From positions 62,001-126,000 of the forward strand of contig CAMDAD010000001.1 of the NCBI GenBank assembly GCA_945888515.1: 64,000 bases of DNA, in the 5' to 3' direction. Positions 12,763 to 22,200 of this stretch are shown piece by piece. The stretch is from Akkermansia muciniphila. Its GTDB lineage: Bacteria; Verrucomicrobiota; Verrucomicrobiia; Verrucomicrobiales; Akkermansiaceae. Both the position numbers and the translations under genes were made by a program. The notes below the pieces were generated by a model, which saw nothing but the letters and a program-made list of their open reading frames with translations, made no database searches and was not told the DNA's origin. The stretch's first letter is position 1; each line of letters opens with the position of its first letter.

Positions 12763-13965
12763 TCAGATGGGACCACCACGGATCCATGAAGTGATCACGC
12801 GCACGACCTCATCGAGTTGCTGTTGCGTTAGCTCGGCGTAGATGGGGATGCTGAGAACTTCGGTGGCCAGGCGATGAGCGATTTCGCAGTCGCTGCGGCT
12901 CGCATCTGGGAGATGGGCGAAGCATTCCTGCTGATCCATGGTGAGTGGATAATAGACCTCGCAACCGATGCCTTTTTCCATCAGCTGCGCCTTGAGGGCA
13001 TCGCGCTGGCCCTCGCCGATGACGCGGAGGGTGTATTGATTCCAGATGTGCGTGTTGTGCGCGTAGGAGACGGGAAGGATGATCTTCGCATTTGTTTCGG
13101 CCAGCCAGTCGTTTTGTCGGGTGAAACATTGGCAGTGCGCGGGATCGGCGACGATGACACCGGGAAGCTCTGAAAATTTTTCCGTGTAATACGCGGCATT
13201 GCGCTGGCGTCCTGCGGTGAAGGAATCATATTCGGCCAGCTTGACTCGCAAGAGCGCGGCTTGGAGAGTGTCCATGCGGAAATTTCCGCCAACGACCGAG
13301 TGAAAGTATTTCGGCTGCATGCCGTGGTTTCGCATCATGCGGGCTTTTTCCGCGAGAGCATCGTCATGGGTGACGAGCAGTCCGCCATCGCCGAAACCAC
13401 CGAGATTTTTCGAGGGGAAAAAACTATAGGCACCGTAGTGGCCGATGGTGCCACAAGGTTTTCCTTTGGTGAGTGAGCCGATGGCTTGGGCGCAGTCCTC
13501 GATGACCCAGAGTTGGTGTTTGTCCGCGAGGGCCTGGATGGCATCCATGTCGGCGCTTTGACCGAACAAATGTACTGGCATGATCGCCTTGGTGCGCGAG
13601 GTGATTTTTGCGGCGGCTTTTTCGGCATCGATGTTGAAACAGATGGGACAAACATCGACAAACACCGGCGTGGCACCGGTGCGGGCTACGGAGCCGGCGG
13701 TGGCGAAGAACGTGAAACTGGGCAGGATGACTTCGTCGCCAGGACCGATGCCGAGGGCCATGAGGGCCATGACGAGGGCATCGGTGCCCGAGCTACATGC
13801 GATGGCATGCTTCACCTCTAGCATGGCGGCGCATTCTTGTTCGAACGCGAGCACATCGGGCCCCATGATGAACTGACCAGAGGCGAGCACGCGATCAAAG
13901 GCCTCTCGGAGTTTTTCCGTAAGCGGGTGATTTTGAGCGTTTACGTCGAGGAGCGGGACGGGCAT
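12763..13965 (-). CDS. DegT/DnrJ/EryC1/StrS sugar aminotransferase
   Basis: 400 residues from ATG 13965 (an upstream alternative start adds a non-conserved tail). It is a PLP-dependent fold-I enzyme: ACSSGTDALVMAL binds PLP phosphate, EDCAQAIGS carries the PLP-pyridine Asp, and SFFPSKNLGGFGDGG carries the Schiff-base Lys. It would convert a nucleotide 3- or 4-keto-sugar to an amino sugar. Its substrate partner is not obvious in the window; the left-edge dehydrogenase of WbpA type could supply a matching UDP-sugar. Confidence 0.9.
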   Translation of the reverse strand: MPVPLLDVNAQNHPLTEKLREAFDRVLASGQFIMGPDVLAFEQECAAMLEVKHAIACSSGTDALVMALMALGIGPGDEVILPSFTFFATAGSVARTGATPVFVDVCPICFNIDAEKAAAKITSRTKAIMPVHLFGQSADMDAIQALADKHQLWVIEDCAQAIGSLTKGKPCGTIGHYGAYSFFPSKNLGGFGDGGLLVTHDDALAEKARMMRNHGMQPKYFHSVVGGNFRMDTLQAALLRVKLAEYDSFTAGRQRNAAYYTEKFSELPGVIVADPAHCQCFTRQNDWLAETNAKIILPVSYAHNTHIWNQYTLRVIGEGQRDALKAQLMEKGIGCEVYYPLTMDQQECFAHLPDASRSDCEIAHRLATEVLSIPIYAELTQQQLDEVVRVITSWIRGGPI

Positions 13966-14143
13966 GGTGTAGAATGCGGAAACGTAGAAGAAATGGGAAC
14001 GGCGAAATGACGCGACTGTTTTGCTTGAGGGAGCGCAGAGTTTTCGTCTGCTACTTCGTTTCTGAAATGACAATCGAAATTTCCATCGGCATTGGTGAGG
14101 CGCGCGTAAATCTCAGAAATTTTTTGTGAGAGTCGACGCTGTT

Positions 14144-15262
14144 TTATTCTCTCGGAGTTTGCACGGTATGCCCGTGTCGACGCAGCAACGCTGTCGCGCG
14201 GGCTTCCGCTAGGTCGTGCTGAACCATTTCGGCGCACATTTCCTCCACCGTGATTTCTGGTTGCCATCCCAGCTTTTCCTTTGCCTTCGTGGGATCGCCC
14301 AACAAAGTCTCGACTTCCGCGGGACGAAAGTAGCGCGAATCCACTCTGACAATCACTTGCCCTACCTGCAAGTCAGGCGACAGCGATGCGTCATGGATGG
14401 CAGCTATCGTAGCGATTTCATCGACGCCCTCACCACTGAAAGCGATTTCCAAGCCAGCCTCGGCGGCGGCCATGCGAACAAACTCGCGCACGGAAATTTG
14501 TTTGCCGGTGGCGATGACGAAGTCATCCGCCACTTCTTGTTGGAGCATCATCCACTGCATACGCACGTAGTCCTTGGCGTGGCCCCAATCGCGCAAGGAA
14601 TCGAGATTGCCCAAGTAGAGGCATTTTTCCAGGCCAGTCGCGATGTTCGCCATGGCGCGGGTGATTTTCCTGGTGACGAAGGTTTCCCCTCTTCGTGGAG
14701 ACTCGTGATTGAAAAGAATGCCATTGCACGCATACATGCCATATGCTTCGCGATAGTTTACCGTGATCCAGTAAGCATACATTTTTGCTACGGCATACGG
14801 TGAGCGTGGATGAAAAGGCGTCGTTTCCTTTTGAGGGATCTCTTGAACAAGGCCGTAGAGCTCGGATGTGGATGCTTGATAAAAACGAGTTTTCTTTTCA
14901 AGACCCAGGAAACGAATGGCTTCTAACAAACGCAGTGCACCCATCGCATCGACATCCGCCGTGTATTCAGGCACTTCAAACGAAACGGCGACGTGGGACT
15001 GAGCGCCTAAATTGTAAATTTCATCTGGCTGGATTTCACTCACCAAACGGATGAGATTCGAGCTATCCGTCAAGTCGCCGTAGTGGAGGCGAAAGCGACT
15101 ATTCTCGATCTGAGGATCCTCGTAAATGTGATCTACCCGCGCGGTATTAAACAGCGATGCACGCCGTTTGATGCCGTGTACTTCGTATCCTTTCTCGAGA
15201 AGAAATTCAGCGAGATAGGAACCGTCTTGTCCTGTAATGCCAGTGATGAGGGCTTTTTTCAT
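14144..15262 (-). CDS. gmd: GDP-mannose 4,6-dehydratase
   Basis: 372 residues, a near-standard Gmd. [20 protein letters not shown] binds NADP; STSELYG with E and [10 protein letters not shown] give the Thr/Ser-Glu-Tyr-Lys active site. It makes GDP-4-keto-6-deoxymannose for the next enzyme, Fcl, which lies upstream with a 4-bp ATGA overlap, so the two are co-translated. Confidence 0.97.
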   Translation of the reverse strand: MKKALITGITGQDGSYLAEFLLEKGYEVHGIKRRASLFNTARVDHIYEDPQIENSRFRLHYGDLTDSSNLIRLVSEIQPDEIYNLGAQSHVAVSFEVPEYTADVDAMGALRLLEAIRFLGLEKKTRFYQASTSELYGLVQEIPQKETTPFHPRSPYAVAKMYAYWITVNYREAYGMYACNGILFNHESPRRGETFVTRKITRAMANIATGLEKCLYLGNLDSLRDWGHAKDYVRMQWMMLQQEVADDFVIATGKQISVREFVRMAAAEAGLEIAFSGEGVDEIATIAAIHDASLSPDLQVGQVIVRVDSRYFRPAEVETLLGDPTKAKEKLGWQPEITVEEMCAEMVQHDLAEARATALLRRHGHTVQTPRE

Positions 15263-16203
15263 GATTCAATACGTACTTTTCCTTGTTGCCATTCTTGGAG
15301 GAATGCTTGATAGGCCTCGGTTAATCCATGGCGCAAGGATGTTTTCGCCTGCCACCCGAGGGAGTGTCCCAGTGTCATATCAAGTAGTTTTCGGGGCGTG
15401 CCGTCGGGCTTGGTGGGATCGTTGAGAATCTGGCCAGTGAAGCCAATGATCTCGGCGATCAACTGTGTGAGTTCCCGAATGCTGATGTCTTTTCCGGTGC
15501 CAACGTTCACCCAGTCGGGCGGATCCGCATGCTCGATCAGATGGAAACAGGCTTCGGCGAGATCATCGACATAAAGAAATTCACGGCGAGGTGTGCCCGT
15601 GCCCCAGATGGTAATGGATTCGTGTTGCTGGACTTTCGCCTCGTGAATCCGACGGATCAGAGCAGGAACGACGTGGCTATTTTCCGCGTGATAGTTATCG
15701 CCTGGTCCATAAAGGTTGGTAGGCATGGCGGAGTGATAGAGAAGACCATACTGATGCCGGTAGGCTTGACAAAGTTTTAGGGCCGCAATTTTTGCGATCG
15801 CATAAGCTTCATTGGTTGGCTCCAGTGGAGAGGAAAGCAAACAACTCTCCGGCATCGGCTGCGGAGCGTGTTTGGGATAAATACAGGAACTGCCCAGATT
15901 CAGTAATCGTTGCACACCTGCACGGCGACTGGCCTCGATGAGATTCGTGGCAATCATCACATTCTCATAAAGAAACTCCGCCGGATACGTGTTGTTGGCA
16001 TGGATGCCACCGACTTTTGCGGCCGCGATCATGACCATTGCTGGTTGGTGATGTGCGAGAAACGAATTGACAGCCGATTGATCGAGAAGATTCAGTTCAT
16101 CACGCGTCGCCACGATGACCTCCAGATCTTGGCGCGACTGGGCCGCCCGGACGAGCGCGGAGCCTACCATTCCTCGATGACCTGCGATGTAGATTTTTTT
16201 CAT
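15259..16203 (-). CDS. fcl: GDP-L-fucose synthase
   Basis: 314 residues from ATG 16203. [13 protein letters not shown] is the NADP-binding loop; [18 protein letters not shown] (Tyr-x3-Lys) and [11 protein letters not shown] are the epimerase/reductase signatures. With gmd it produces GDP-L-fucose for the exopolysaccharide. Confidence 0.96.
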   Translation of the reverse strand: MKKIYIAGHRGMVGSALVRAAQSRQDLEVIVATRDELNLLDQSAVNSFLAHHQPAMVMIAAAKVGGIHANNTYPAEFLYENVMIATNLIEASRRAGVQRLLNLGSSCIYPKHAPQPMPESCLLSSPLEPTNEAYAIAKIAALKLCQAYRHQYGLLYHSAMPTNLYGPGDNYHAENSHVVPALIRRIHEAKVQQHESITIWGTGTPRREFLYVDDLAEACFHLIEHADPPDWVNVGTGKDISIRELTQLIAEIIGFTGQILNDPTKPDGTPRKLLDMTLGHSLGWQAKTSLRHGLTEAYQAFLQEWQQGKVRIES

Positions 16204-16244
16204 AGAGAATCAGAAATTCGGAAGATGAAATCGTGTGAGAGAAA

Positions 16245-17627
16245 CTAAGCTTGGCCGATGCAGTAAAGGCGGAAACCGATGTCGCGCATTCGTTCCGCGG
16301 GAAGGATGTTTCGCCCGTCGAAGGCGAAAGCGGGCTTGAGCATGTTTTGATGAATCGACACAAAATCAAGATCGCGGAATTCATCCCACTCCGTCAGCAC
16401 CACCATAGCGTGGGCTTGCTCGAGAGCCTCCATGGGATCAGAAACGAATTGCAGGTGGCTCTGTAAAATCGACTCCGGCACGCCGACGTAAGCGAGATCC
16501 GCTAGGATCATCGACGCGGGGACTTTCGGGTCATAGATGCTGACGCGGGCATTTTCCATCAACAGATCGCGCACCACGTAGATGGCCGCGGACTCTCGGG
16601 TGTCGTTAGTATCTTTTTTGAACGCGAATCCGAGAACGCCGATTTTTTTTCCTGAGACCGTGTTGAAGAGAGTGTGAACAATGCGTTGGGAAAAGCGCGA
16701 CTTTTGCCAATCGTTCATGCGGATCACCTCATTCCAATAGCGCGCCACTTCTGGCAGGCCGAAGTGTTCGCAGAGATAGACGAGGTTGAGAATGTCCTTC
16801 TGGAAACACGACCCACCGAAACCAACTGATGCTTTGAGGAATTTCGGACCGATGCGGGAATCATAACCGATCGCTTTTCCTACCTCATCGACACTGGCCC
16901 CGGTCTTTTCGCAGAGAGCGGAGATCGAATTGATCGAAGAGATGCGCTGGGCGAGGAAGGCATTGGCGACGAGCTTCGAGAGCTCCGAGGACCAGGTATT
17001 GGTGGTGATGATACGTTCGCGCGGGATCCAGTGAGCATAGACCTGCACGAGGCTTTCGATCGCGGCGAGACCTTCGGGCGTTTGCTCGCCGCCGATGAGA
17101 ATGCGATCGGGATTTTCCATGTCCGATACGGCAGTGCCTTCCGCAAGAAATTCCGGATTCGATAACACCTGGAATTGTCCGGATTCGGAATTCGACTCGA
17201 GGATGGTGCGCATCGCCTCCGCCGTGCGAACGGGAATCGTAGATTTCTCTACCACGATGGTCGCACCTTTCGCTTCCTCCGCAATCATGCGCGCGGCGGA
17301 CTCCACATAGCATAAGTCCGCTGCCCGGCCAGCACCGGCGCCGTAGGTTTTAGTCGGCGTGCCCACAGCGACAAAAACCATGTCCGCCTCGCGAATGGCA
17401 GCGCGGACTTCCGTGCGGAAAAATAAGTTGCGATCGCGGCAATCATTGACGAGCTCTAACAAGCCCGGCTCATACACAGGAAGCTCTTGTGAGTTCCATG
17501 CGGCAATGCGAGCCTCGTTGAGATCGACCACGGTAACCGTGATATCGGGGCATTTCGCGGCGATCATCGCCATCGTGGGACCGCCGACGTAGCCGGCACC
17601 GATGCAGCAGATTTTTTTGATTGTCAT
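16245..17627 (-). CDS. ugd: UDP-glucose 6-dehydrogenase
   Basis: 460 residues from ATG 17627; the longer upstream frame is not conserved. [16 protein letters not shown] is the NAD-binding loop in the spelling of the eukaryote-like UGD branch, and [10 protein letters not shown] carries the catalytic Cys. It makes UDP-glucuronate, the substrate of the UXS-type decarboxylase two genes upstream. Confidence 0.95.
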   Translation of the reverse strand: MTIKKICCIGAGYVGGPTMAMIAAKCPDITVTVVDLNEARIAAWNSQELPVYEPGLLELVNDCRDRNLFFRTEVRAAIREADMVFVAVGTPTKTYGAGAGRAADLCYVESAARMIAEEAKGATIVVEKSTIPVRTAEAMRTILESNSESGQFQVLSNPEFLAEGTAVSDMENPDRILIGGEQTPEGLAAIESLVQVYAHWIPRERIITTNTWSSELSKLVANAFLAQRISSINSISALCEKTGASVDEVGKAIGYDSRIGPKFLKASVGFGGSCFQKDILNLVYLCEHFGLPEVARYWNEVIRMNDWQKSRFSQRIVHTLFNTVSGKKIGVLGFAFKKDTNDTRESAAIYVVRDLLMENARVSIYDPKVPASMILADLAYVGVPESILQSHLQFVSDPMEALEQAHAMVVLTEWDEFRDLDFVSIHQNMLKPAFAFDGRNILPAERMRDIGFRLYCIGQA

Positions 17628-17661
17628 AAGTAGTTTCGCAGAGGGGCAAATCGAAGAGATT

Positions 17662-18216
17662 TCACAGAGAAAGTATTTTTTGCCAAATCGCAGTGAAGTG
17701 GCGCGTTTGCATTTGCTCTTGTAAAAATTCGTTGGTGGTAATGCTCGAATCGTGCTCCAGAAGATTCGCGATGTCGCGCAGATGCTTCTCCGATCCACCT
17801 TCTTGAAAGAATTCTATTTTGCGAAGGATCACGTATTCGATAGGAGCAAAAGAAACTTCAACATCAGCGACGGCAACTCGTACCGGTCTTCGCATCGCCC
17901 ACTGATGCAGCGCGTCATTACCGCAGAGATATACGTCTGCTTTCAGCATGCTATGCAGCGATATGATAGTGAAATGTCCGCGTTGTGATCGCACACACTC
18001 AGCTTCCATGACCTCGCGCGGTGGCAAATAAAAATTTTCCTCGGGAAATGCTTCACTGAGTTTTTGGAGCTGCGTTCTGTTCATTTCCAGGATCAAATCG
18101 ATATCATTGGTCAGTCGCGGCTCACCATAGGCCATGGTGGCGACCGAACCGGTTACGAGGTATCGCAGACCGCTTTTTTCCAGTGGTGCGATGAACGTTG
18201 AAATCAAGTCAATCAT
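17662..18216 (-). CDS. Nucleotidyltransferase (DUF6036/AbiEii-like) of a two-gene module in the EPS operon
   Basis: 184 residues from ATG 18216. [20 protein letters not shown] followed by IDLIL is the GS...DIDL nucleotidyltransferase signature. A helical C-terminal region follows. It overlaps the small upstream gene by 8 bp. It separates ugd from the UXS gene, both on the same strand, so the module was probably inserted into an existing operon and may be co-transcribed with it. Confidence 0.75.
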   Translation of the reverse strand: MIDLISTFIAPLEKSGLRYLVTGSVATMAYGEPRLTNDIDLILEMNRTQLQKLSEAFPEENFYLPPREVMEAECVRSQRGHFTIISLHSMLKADVYLCGNDALHQWAMRRPVRVAVADVEVSFAPIEYVILRKIEFFQEGGSEKHLRDIANLLEHDSSITTNEFLQEQMQTRHFTAIWQKILSL

Positions 18217-18421
18217 GCATCAAATACAAAAGTCGTTGGGCTTCTTTTTCCAGTTGGAGTTCCGACCACTCTGGATGACGAAGGCGCAGCATGCCGATTT
18301 TCACTACTTTGGCGGTCTGGTAGAGAGCTTGAGAAATCCTGAGTTTTTCTTCCACCGTCAGCTTGCGCCGGGGATCCAACCGGGCAGCAAGAGGGATCGC
18401 CAATGGAGCATGATCAGTCAT
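18209..18421 (-). CDS. Small partner of nucleotidyltransferase
   Basis: 70 residues from ATG 18421 (an upstream start at 18466 is possible). It is helical; the segment LTVEEKLRISQALYQTAKVV and LRHPEWSELQLEKEAQRLLY is a pattern I associate with small proteins encoded upstream of such nucleotidyltransferases. It is the likely antitoxin of the module. No DNA-binding motif is certain. Confidence 0.65.
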   Translation of the reverse strand: MTDHAPLAIPLAARLDPRRKLTVEEKLRISQALYQTAKVVKIGMLRLRHPEWSELQLEKEAQRLLYLMHD

Positions 18422-18487
18422 GGTATCACAATGAAAAAGTTTGATGTCATCGTGGATTACCCGCATGGATGATCCCCCTCCACTGGT

Positions 18488-19429
18488 TCAGGAAATTTGG
18501 TCCCGGAAATAGGCAATCGTCTCGCGGATGCCGTCATCAAATGCCACGACCGGCTCCCAACCTAACAATTCTTTTGCCAGACGGATATCAGGCTTGCGGA
18601 CTTTCGGGTCATCGGGTGGCAGAGGTTTTTGATCGAGCACCAGAGGAATGCCAAATTGCTCCGAGACGGCCTCGGCGAATTGGCGGATGGTCATTTCATG
18701 CGGGTTGCCGCAATTGACCGGCAGATGGTAATCGCTCTGTGCCAATTTCCAGATGCCCGCGACAAGGTCGGAAACATAACAAAAGGATCGTGTTTGCGAA
18801 CCATCGCCGAAGATCGTCATCGGCTCTCCGCGCAAGGCCTGACCGATGAAGGCAGGAACAACGCGGCCATCATCGAGTCTCATCCGCGGACCGTAGGTAT
18901 TAAAAATACGAACAATTTTGGTATCGAGCCCATGCGCCCGATGATAAGCCATGGTGGCGGCTTCGGCATAGCGTTTCGCTTCATCATAGCAACTGCGCAC
19001 TCCGATCGAGTTCACATTGCCCCAGTAGCTTTCCGGTTGTGGATGAATTTCGGGATCGCCATACACCTCTGAGGTGGAGGCCACGAGGAACGTCGCACCT
19101 TTGCGCAAGGCAAGGTCGAGCGCGTTGTGAGTGGCATAGGATCCCGCCTTGAGCGTCTCGATAGGGATTTGCACGTAGTCGATCGGGCTGGCGGGAGACG
19201 CCATGTGAAAAATGTAATCGACCGGACCGTCTACATCGAAGGGCAAGGAGACATCTTGTTCGATGAATGAGAAATGCGAATGATCCGTTAGGTGCCCGAT
19301 GTTACGTGAGTGACCCGTTACGAAATTATCCAGAGCGATGACACGCAAGCCATCCGCGAGCAAGAGATCGATGAGATGCGAAGGCACAAATCCTGCCCCG
19401 CCGGTAACGACTGCTGTTTTTTGATTCAT
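18488..19429 (-). CDS. UXS-type UDP-glucuronate decarboxylase (NAD-dependent epimerase/dehydratase family)
   Basis: 313 residues. [36 protein letters not shown] (Tyr-x3-Lys) and [10 protein letters not shown] are UXS signatures; the product would be UDP-xylose from UDP-glucuronate made by ugd. The glycine-rich loop is [11 protein letters not shown], with Pro where the third Gly of GxxGxxG usually sits. It overlaps glf by 4 bp (ATGA). Confidence 0.88.
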   Translation of the reverse strand: MNQKTAVVTGGAGFVPSHLIDLLLADGLRVIALDNFVTGHSRNIGHLTDHSHFSFIEQDVSLPFDVDGPVDYIFHMASPASPIDYVQIPIETLKAGSYATHNALDLALRKGATFLVASTSEVYGDPEIHPQPESYWGNVNSIGVRSCYDEAKRYAEAATMAYHRAHGLDTKIVRIFNTYGPRMRLDDGRVVPAFIGQALRGEPMTIFGDGSQTRSFCYVSDLVAGIWKLAQSDYHLPVNCGNPHEMTIRQFAEAVSEQFGIPLVLDQKPLPPDDPKVRKPDIRLAKELLGWEPVVAFDDGIRETIAYFRDQIS

Positions 19430-20610
19430 AGTGAGGAAGTGGAAGATGCTTGGTATTTCTGGATTAACTTTTCCGACTCGGTCAATGCCATCCCGGTCAC
19501 CTGATCCATGTTGTAGTAGCGGTAGGTGCCGAGGCGACCGATGAATGAGACGTTCGTCTCTTTTTCTGCGAGTTGGTGATAGCGTGCGTAAAGTTGTGCG
19601 GTGATGTCCGTTGGGACCGGATAGAACGGTTCTTTGTCCGGCGTCCAGTCCTCCGGAAACTCGCGGATCACTGTCGTGGCATCGATTTTCTGACCTGTCA
19701 CATGCTTGATCTCCACCGTGCGTGTATAGGGGACATCTAGGTCAGGATAATTCACTTGCAGCGCCGGCTGCCAGAACCCTTCTTTGCCGGAAATTTCCGC
19801 GCGCGCGCGCAATTCTTCGCCGCTATGCGTTTCGCGTTCGAAACGGAGGGAGCGATAGGGCAAGGATCCGTAACAGTGATCGTAATACTCGTCGATCGGT
19901 CCGGTGAAGATCATGTGCCGATACTCCCAGTTTTTTTGCTCATCTTTGTAGTCGACTCCTAAGCGAACTTCAAGGTTCGGCGAGTGGGCTATCATTTTTT
20001 CAAACAAGGCCGTGTAGCCGCGGAGTGGCATGGCTTGGAACGACTCCGTGAGGTAGCGGTCATCGCGATTCAAGCGGATGGGAATGCGACCGCAGACCGA
20101 TGCCTGCAACTCGCGAGGGTGACGTTTCCATTGCTTGAGCGTGTAGGGCTCGAAAAAGATGCGGTAAAAATCCCACCCCACTTGGCTCAGAATCACTTCC
20201 TCCGAATTTTGCGGATGCGCGATGTCTTGTTTGTGCGACTCAAGATATTCGCGCCACTCCGTCTCGGTGGACTCTCTTCCCAGCCATTCTTCAAAGGTAT
20301 TCAAATTGATCGGGAAACTCCAGAAGCGCTCTTGGGTAAAACTTTTGATTCGATAGGAAACCTCATGCCACTCAGTAAATTGCGAAAGGTATGCGACGAT
20401 GCGAGCGGAGTTGCTGCGAAAATAGTGAGGACCATACGGATGGATCAGCACTCCCGCTTGATCGTAACAATCATAGGCATTGCCGCCGATGTGATCTCGT
20501 TTATCGACCACCACACAACGGAATCCCGCTTGGCTCAGCCGCTCAGCAGCGACCAACCCGGAAAACCCCGCGCCTACGATCAAAAAATTAACTTGAGCTG
20601 AGGGTCCCAT
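19426..20610 (-). CDS. glf: UDP-galactopyranose mutase
   Basis: 394 residues from ATG 20610; the upstream frame only offers a TTG at 20628. [20 protein letters not shown] is the FAD-binding loop, and [10 protein letters not shown] and [10 protein letters not shown] are UGM signatures. It makes UDP-galactofuranose. It is the first gene of the polysaccharide run and has no Shine-Dalgarno site. An exact ops core lies 27 nt upstream, and in enteric systems RfaH also helps ribosome loading on such leaders. Confidence 0.95.
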   Translation of the reverse strand: MGPSAQVNFLIVGAGFSGLVAAERLSQAGFRCVVVDKRDHIGGNAYDCYDQAGVLIHPYGPHYFRSNSARIVAYLSQFTEWHEVSYRIKSFTQERFWSFPINLNTFEEWLGRESTETEWREYLESHKQDIAHPQNSEEVILSQVGWDFYRIFFEPYTLKQWKRHPRELQASVCGRIPIRLNRDDRYLTESFQAMPLRGYTALFEKMIAHSPNLEVRLGVDYKDEQKNWEYRHMIFTGPIDEYYDHCYGSLPYRSLRFERETHSGEELRARAEISGKEGFWQPALQVNYPDLDVPYTRTVEIKHVTGQKIDATTVIREFPEDWTPDKEPFYPVPTDITAQLYARYHQLAEKETNVSFIGRLGTYRYYNMDQVTGMALTESEKLIQKYQASSTSSL

Positions 20611-20636
20611 GAATCCGTGCGTGTTCAAAAAAACCT

Positions 20637-20647
20637 ACGCTACCGCC
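20637..20647 (-). promoter_or_regulatory. ops/JUMPstart element upstream of glf
   Basis: The minus strand reads CCAAGGGCGGTAGCGTAGG; its core GGCGGTAGCGT matches the ops sequence of enteric JUMPstart leaders base for base, with the preceding CAAG also shared. RfaH-type NusG paralogs bind ops exposed in the non-template strand of a paused RNA polymerase and suppress early termination in long polysaccharide operons. The position, just upstream of glf and the whole EPS run, is right for this function. Confidence 0.75.
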
Positions 20648-20762
20648 CTTGGTCGCATGCCTATGTTGCGGCAAAACCTCTCGAAGAAATCGGAAGATGG
20701 ACGGAGATGGGAAATATCTCTGTGAACAAATTCGTTCGAAGCAACGGTATCCGCCGACCTAT

Positions 20763-20786
20763 TTTGTTCAAGAAAAAATGAACAAA
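20763..20786. promoter_or_regulatory. Inverted repeat TTTGTTCA-N8-TGAACAAA upstream of glf
   Basis: Perfect 8-bp arms around an A-rich spacer. The inner GTTCA-N8-TGAAC recurs in leader copies A and B at a similar distance from the ops-like sites. It is a candidate operator for the EPS operon. Confidence 0.45.
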
Positions 20787-20793
20787 CAACCCG

Positions 20794-20993
20794 TTTTTTT
20801 GGAGATTTGCCGCTCTCAAAAAAACCTAACGAGACCATGCTTTTCCTTGACAATCAAGAAATAACAATTTTCCCGCGACTGCGGAATACTGTGAGCCAGT
20901 CCTCAGGTGACAGGAAGCGATTGACCCCCTCATCCGTTTGGTTGCCGCGTGAAGACCCTGCCAGATGCGAGAGTCTCCTAACGCCACGATTTT
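20794..20993. other. Gene-free region between EPS promoter and outer-membrane protein gene
   Basis: About 200 bases with no convincing gene or hairpin terminator. It lies between the 3' end of the barrel protein gene and the EPS leader. Confidence 0.3.
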
Positions 20994-22166
20994 TTACCAT
21001 TGAAACCCGATACCCAGATTCACGGAAAAACCGTCCAAATCTGCTTTTGCGGAGGAAACTTGATTCGATGCTTGGATACTGTCCGACAAATCAAAGCGAA
21101 CCTGCGAGAAGATTTTCCAGCTCTCATCCTCACCGATATCAAAGACCGAACCCACGGCGACATATAGACCGGGCAAAAACTTCGATTTTTGAGATTTTTG
21201 GTCGAAGTTTCCGACAACTTCATTTTGGTCGCGGACAGTCGTCTGCGAATTCATCGTTAGTTTGGCATAGTTCAACGCAAGACCTGCTTGCACATCGATG
21301 CCCTCTGCACGAAGAAGCCTACCCAGTTGTGACTGACTTGGCTCAATTCTGCGAACGATACCTCCGAGAGAAAAGGTTTGAAGATCCAGATCCACATTGG
21401 TGTTGGTGAATCCCGACAAGCCAGAGGAAGCGTCGGAAATTTGCCGATCAATCGGCAAGTTATCGAGCAATGGTCCTGGCGGCAGCGCCGGCCCCGAGTA
21501 AGGCGCTGATGGTGGCTGAATACCGTAAAGGAAAAACTCATCGGTGATCGATTGGCGATTTACGGATAAATTTTCGTTGTGCCCCGTATCCATGGGAATC
21601 CACGACCAGGAAATAACAAAACCTCTCTCTTGCCAGTAGCTGTTGGGATCAAAATCCAGCCACCTGCGCGCTTCAATATAGGGAAATGCCTCCTCATCCG
21701 ATCCTGTAGCGTGCCGGTATCCCGCGATTCCCGCTCCGCCGGACGCAGTCAGGTATAGGCTCTGGTTTCCTGGTGAATCCCATGGCTGACTCGAATCCCA
21801 CTGCTGGCTCGACTGCCTCACTTGACTCGCGTTTTCATAACCCCAATTTGTCGTAAGATTGAACTGAGAGCCGATGTTGACAAAACCATCATCATAGGTT
21901 CGGTTAGCCTCAGAATCAACCGCGCCAACGCCTGAGAACAAGGCCGATGAGTTTTGTTCAAGAGAACCTGGGGCGCCATTCAGGGTCATAGGCCCGGAAA
22001 TCAGGCCGACGTCAAAGCTCTGCCTGATCCCTAAACCACCGTGAATCTCCCATCGCGGGGACGAACCTTTGTCTCCCTCAAAAGTAATGACAGATTTCGA
22101 TTCAGCCTGAGCATGACTCATCATGAAACAATAGAGGACTGTCGACGACAAGAATTTCGTTTTCAT
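20994..22166 (-). CDS. Putative outer-membrane beta-barrel protein
   Basis: 390 residues from ATG 22166 with a signal peptide ending near MSHAQA. Alternating hydrophobic strands in the second half (for example GLALNYAKLTM, GLYVAVGSVFDIG, SQVRFDLSD) and a final GIGFQW with an aromatic C-terminal residue fit a transmembrane beta-barrel. It starts 35 bp after the stop of the 2051-residue gene, so they are probably one transcript. It may anchor or export the large protein; this is inference. Confidence 0.65.
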   Translation of the reverse strand: MKTKFLSSTVLYCFMMSHAQAESKSVITFEGDKGSSPRWEIHGGLGIRQSFDVGLISGPMTLNGAPGSLEQNSSALFSGVGAVDSEANRTYDDGFVNIGSQFNLTTNWGYENASQVRQSSQQWDSSQPWDSPGNQSLYLTASGGAGIAGYRHATGSDEEAFPYIEARRWLDFDPNSYWQERGFVISWSWIPMDTGHNENLSVNRQSITDEFFLYGIQPPSAPYSGPALPPGPLLDNLPIDRQISDASSGLSGFTNTNVDLDLQTFSLGGIVRRIEPSQSQLGRLLRAEGIDVQAGLALNYAKLTMNSQTTVRDQNEVVGNFDQKSQKSKFLPGLYVAVGSVFDIGEDESWKIFSQVRFDLSDSIQASNQVSSAKADLDGFSVNLGIGFQW

Positions 22167-22200
22167 AGTTTTTCTTTAAGGACTGTGTGGGGGGCTATGT

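Noticed and set aside
20635-20853. 72-codon minus-strand frame upstream of glf
   Set aside because: It spans the ops element and palindrome and has no similarity to a protein; it is treated as a leader region.
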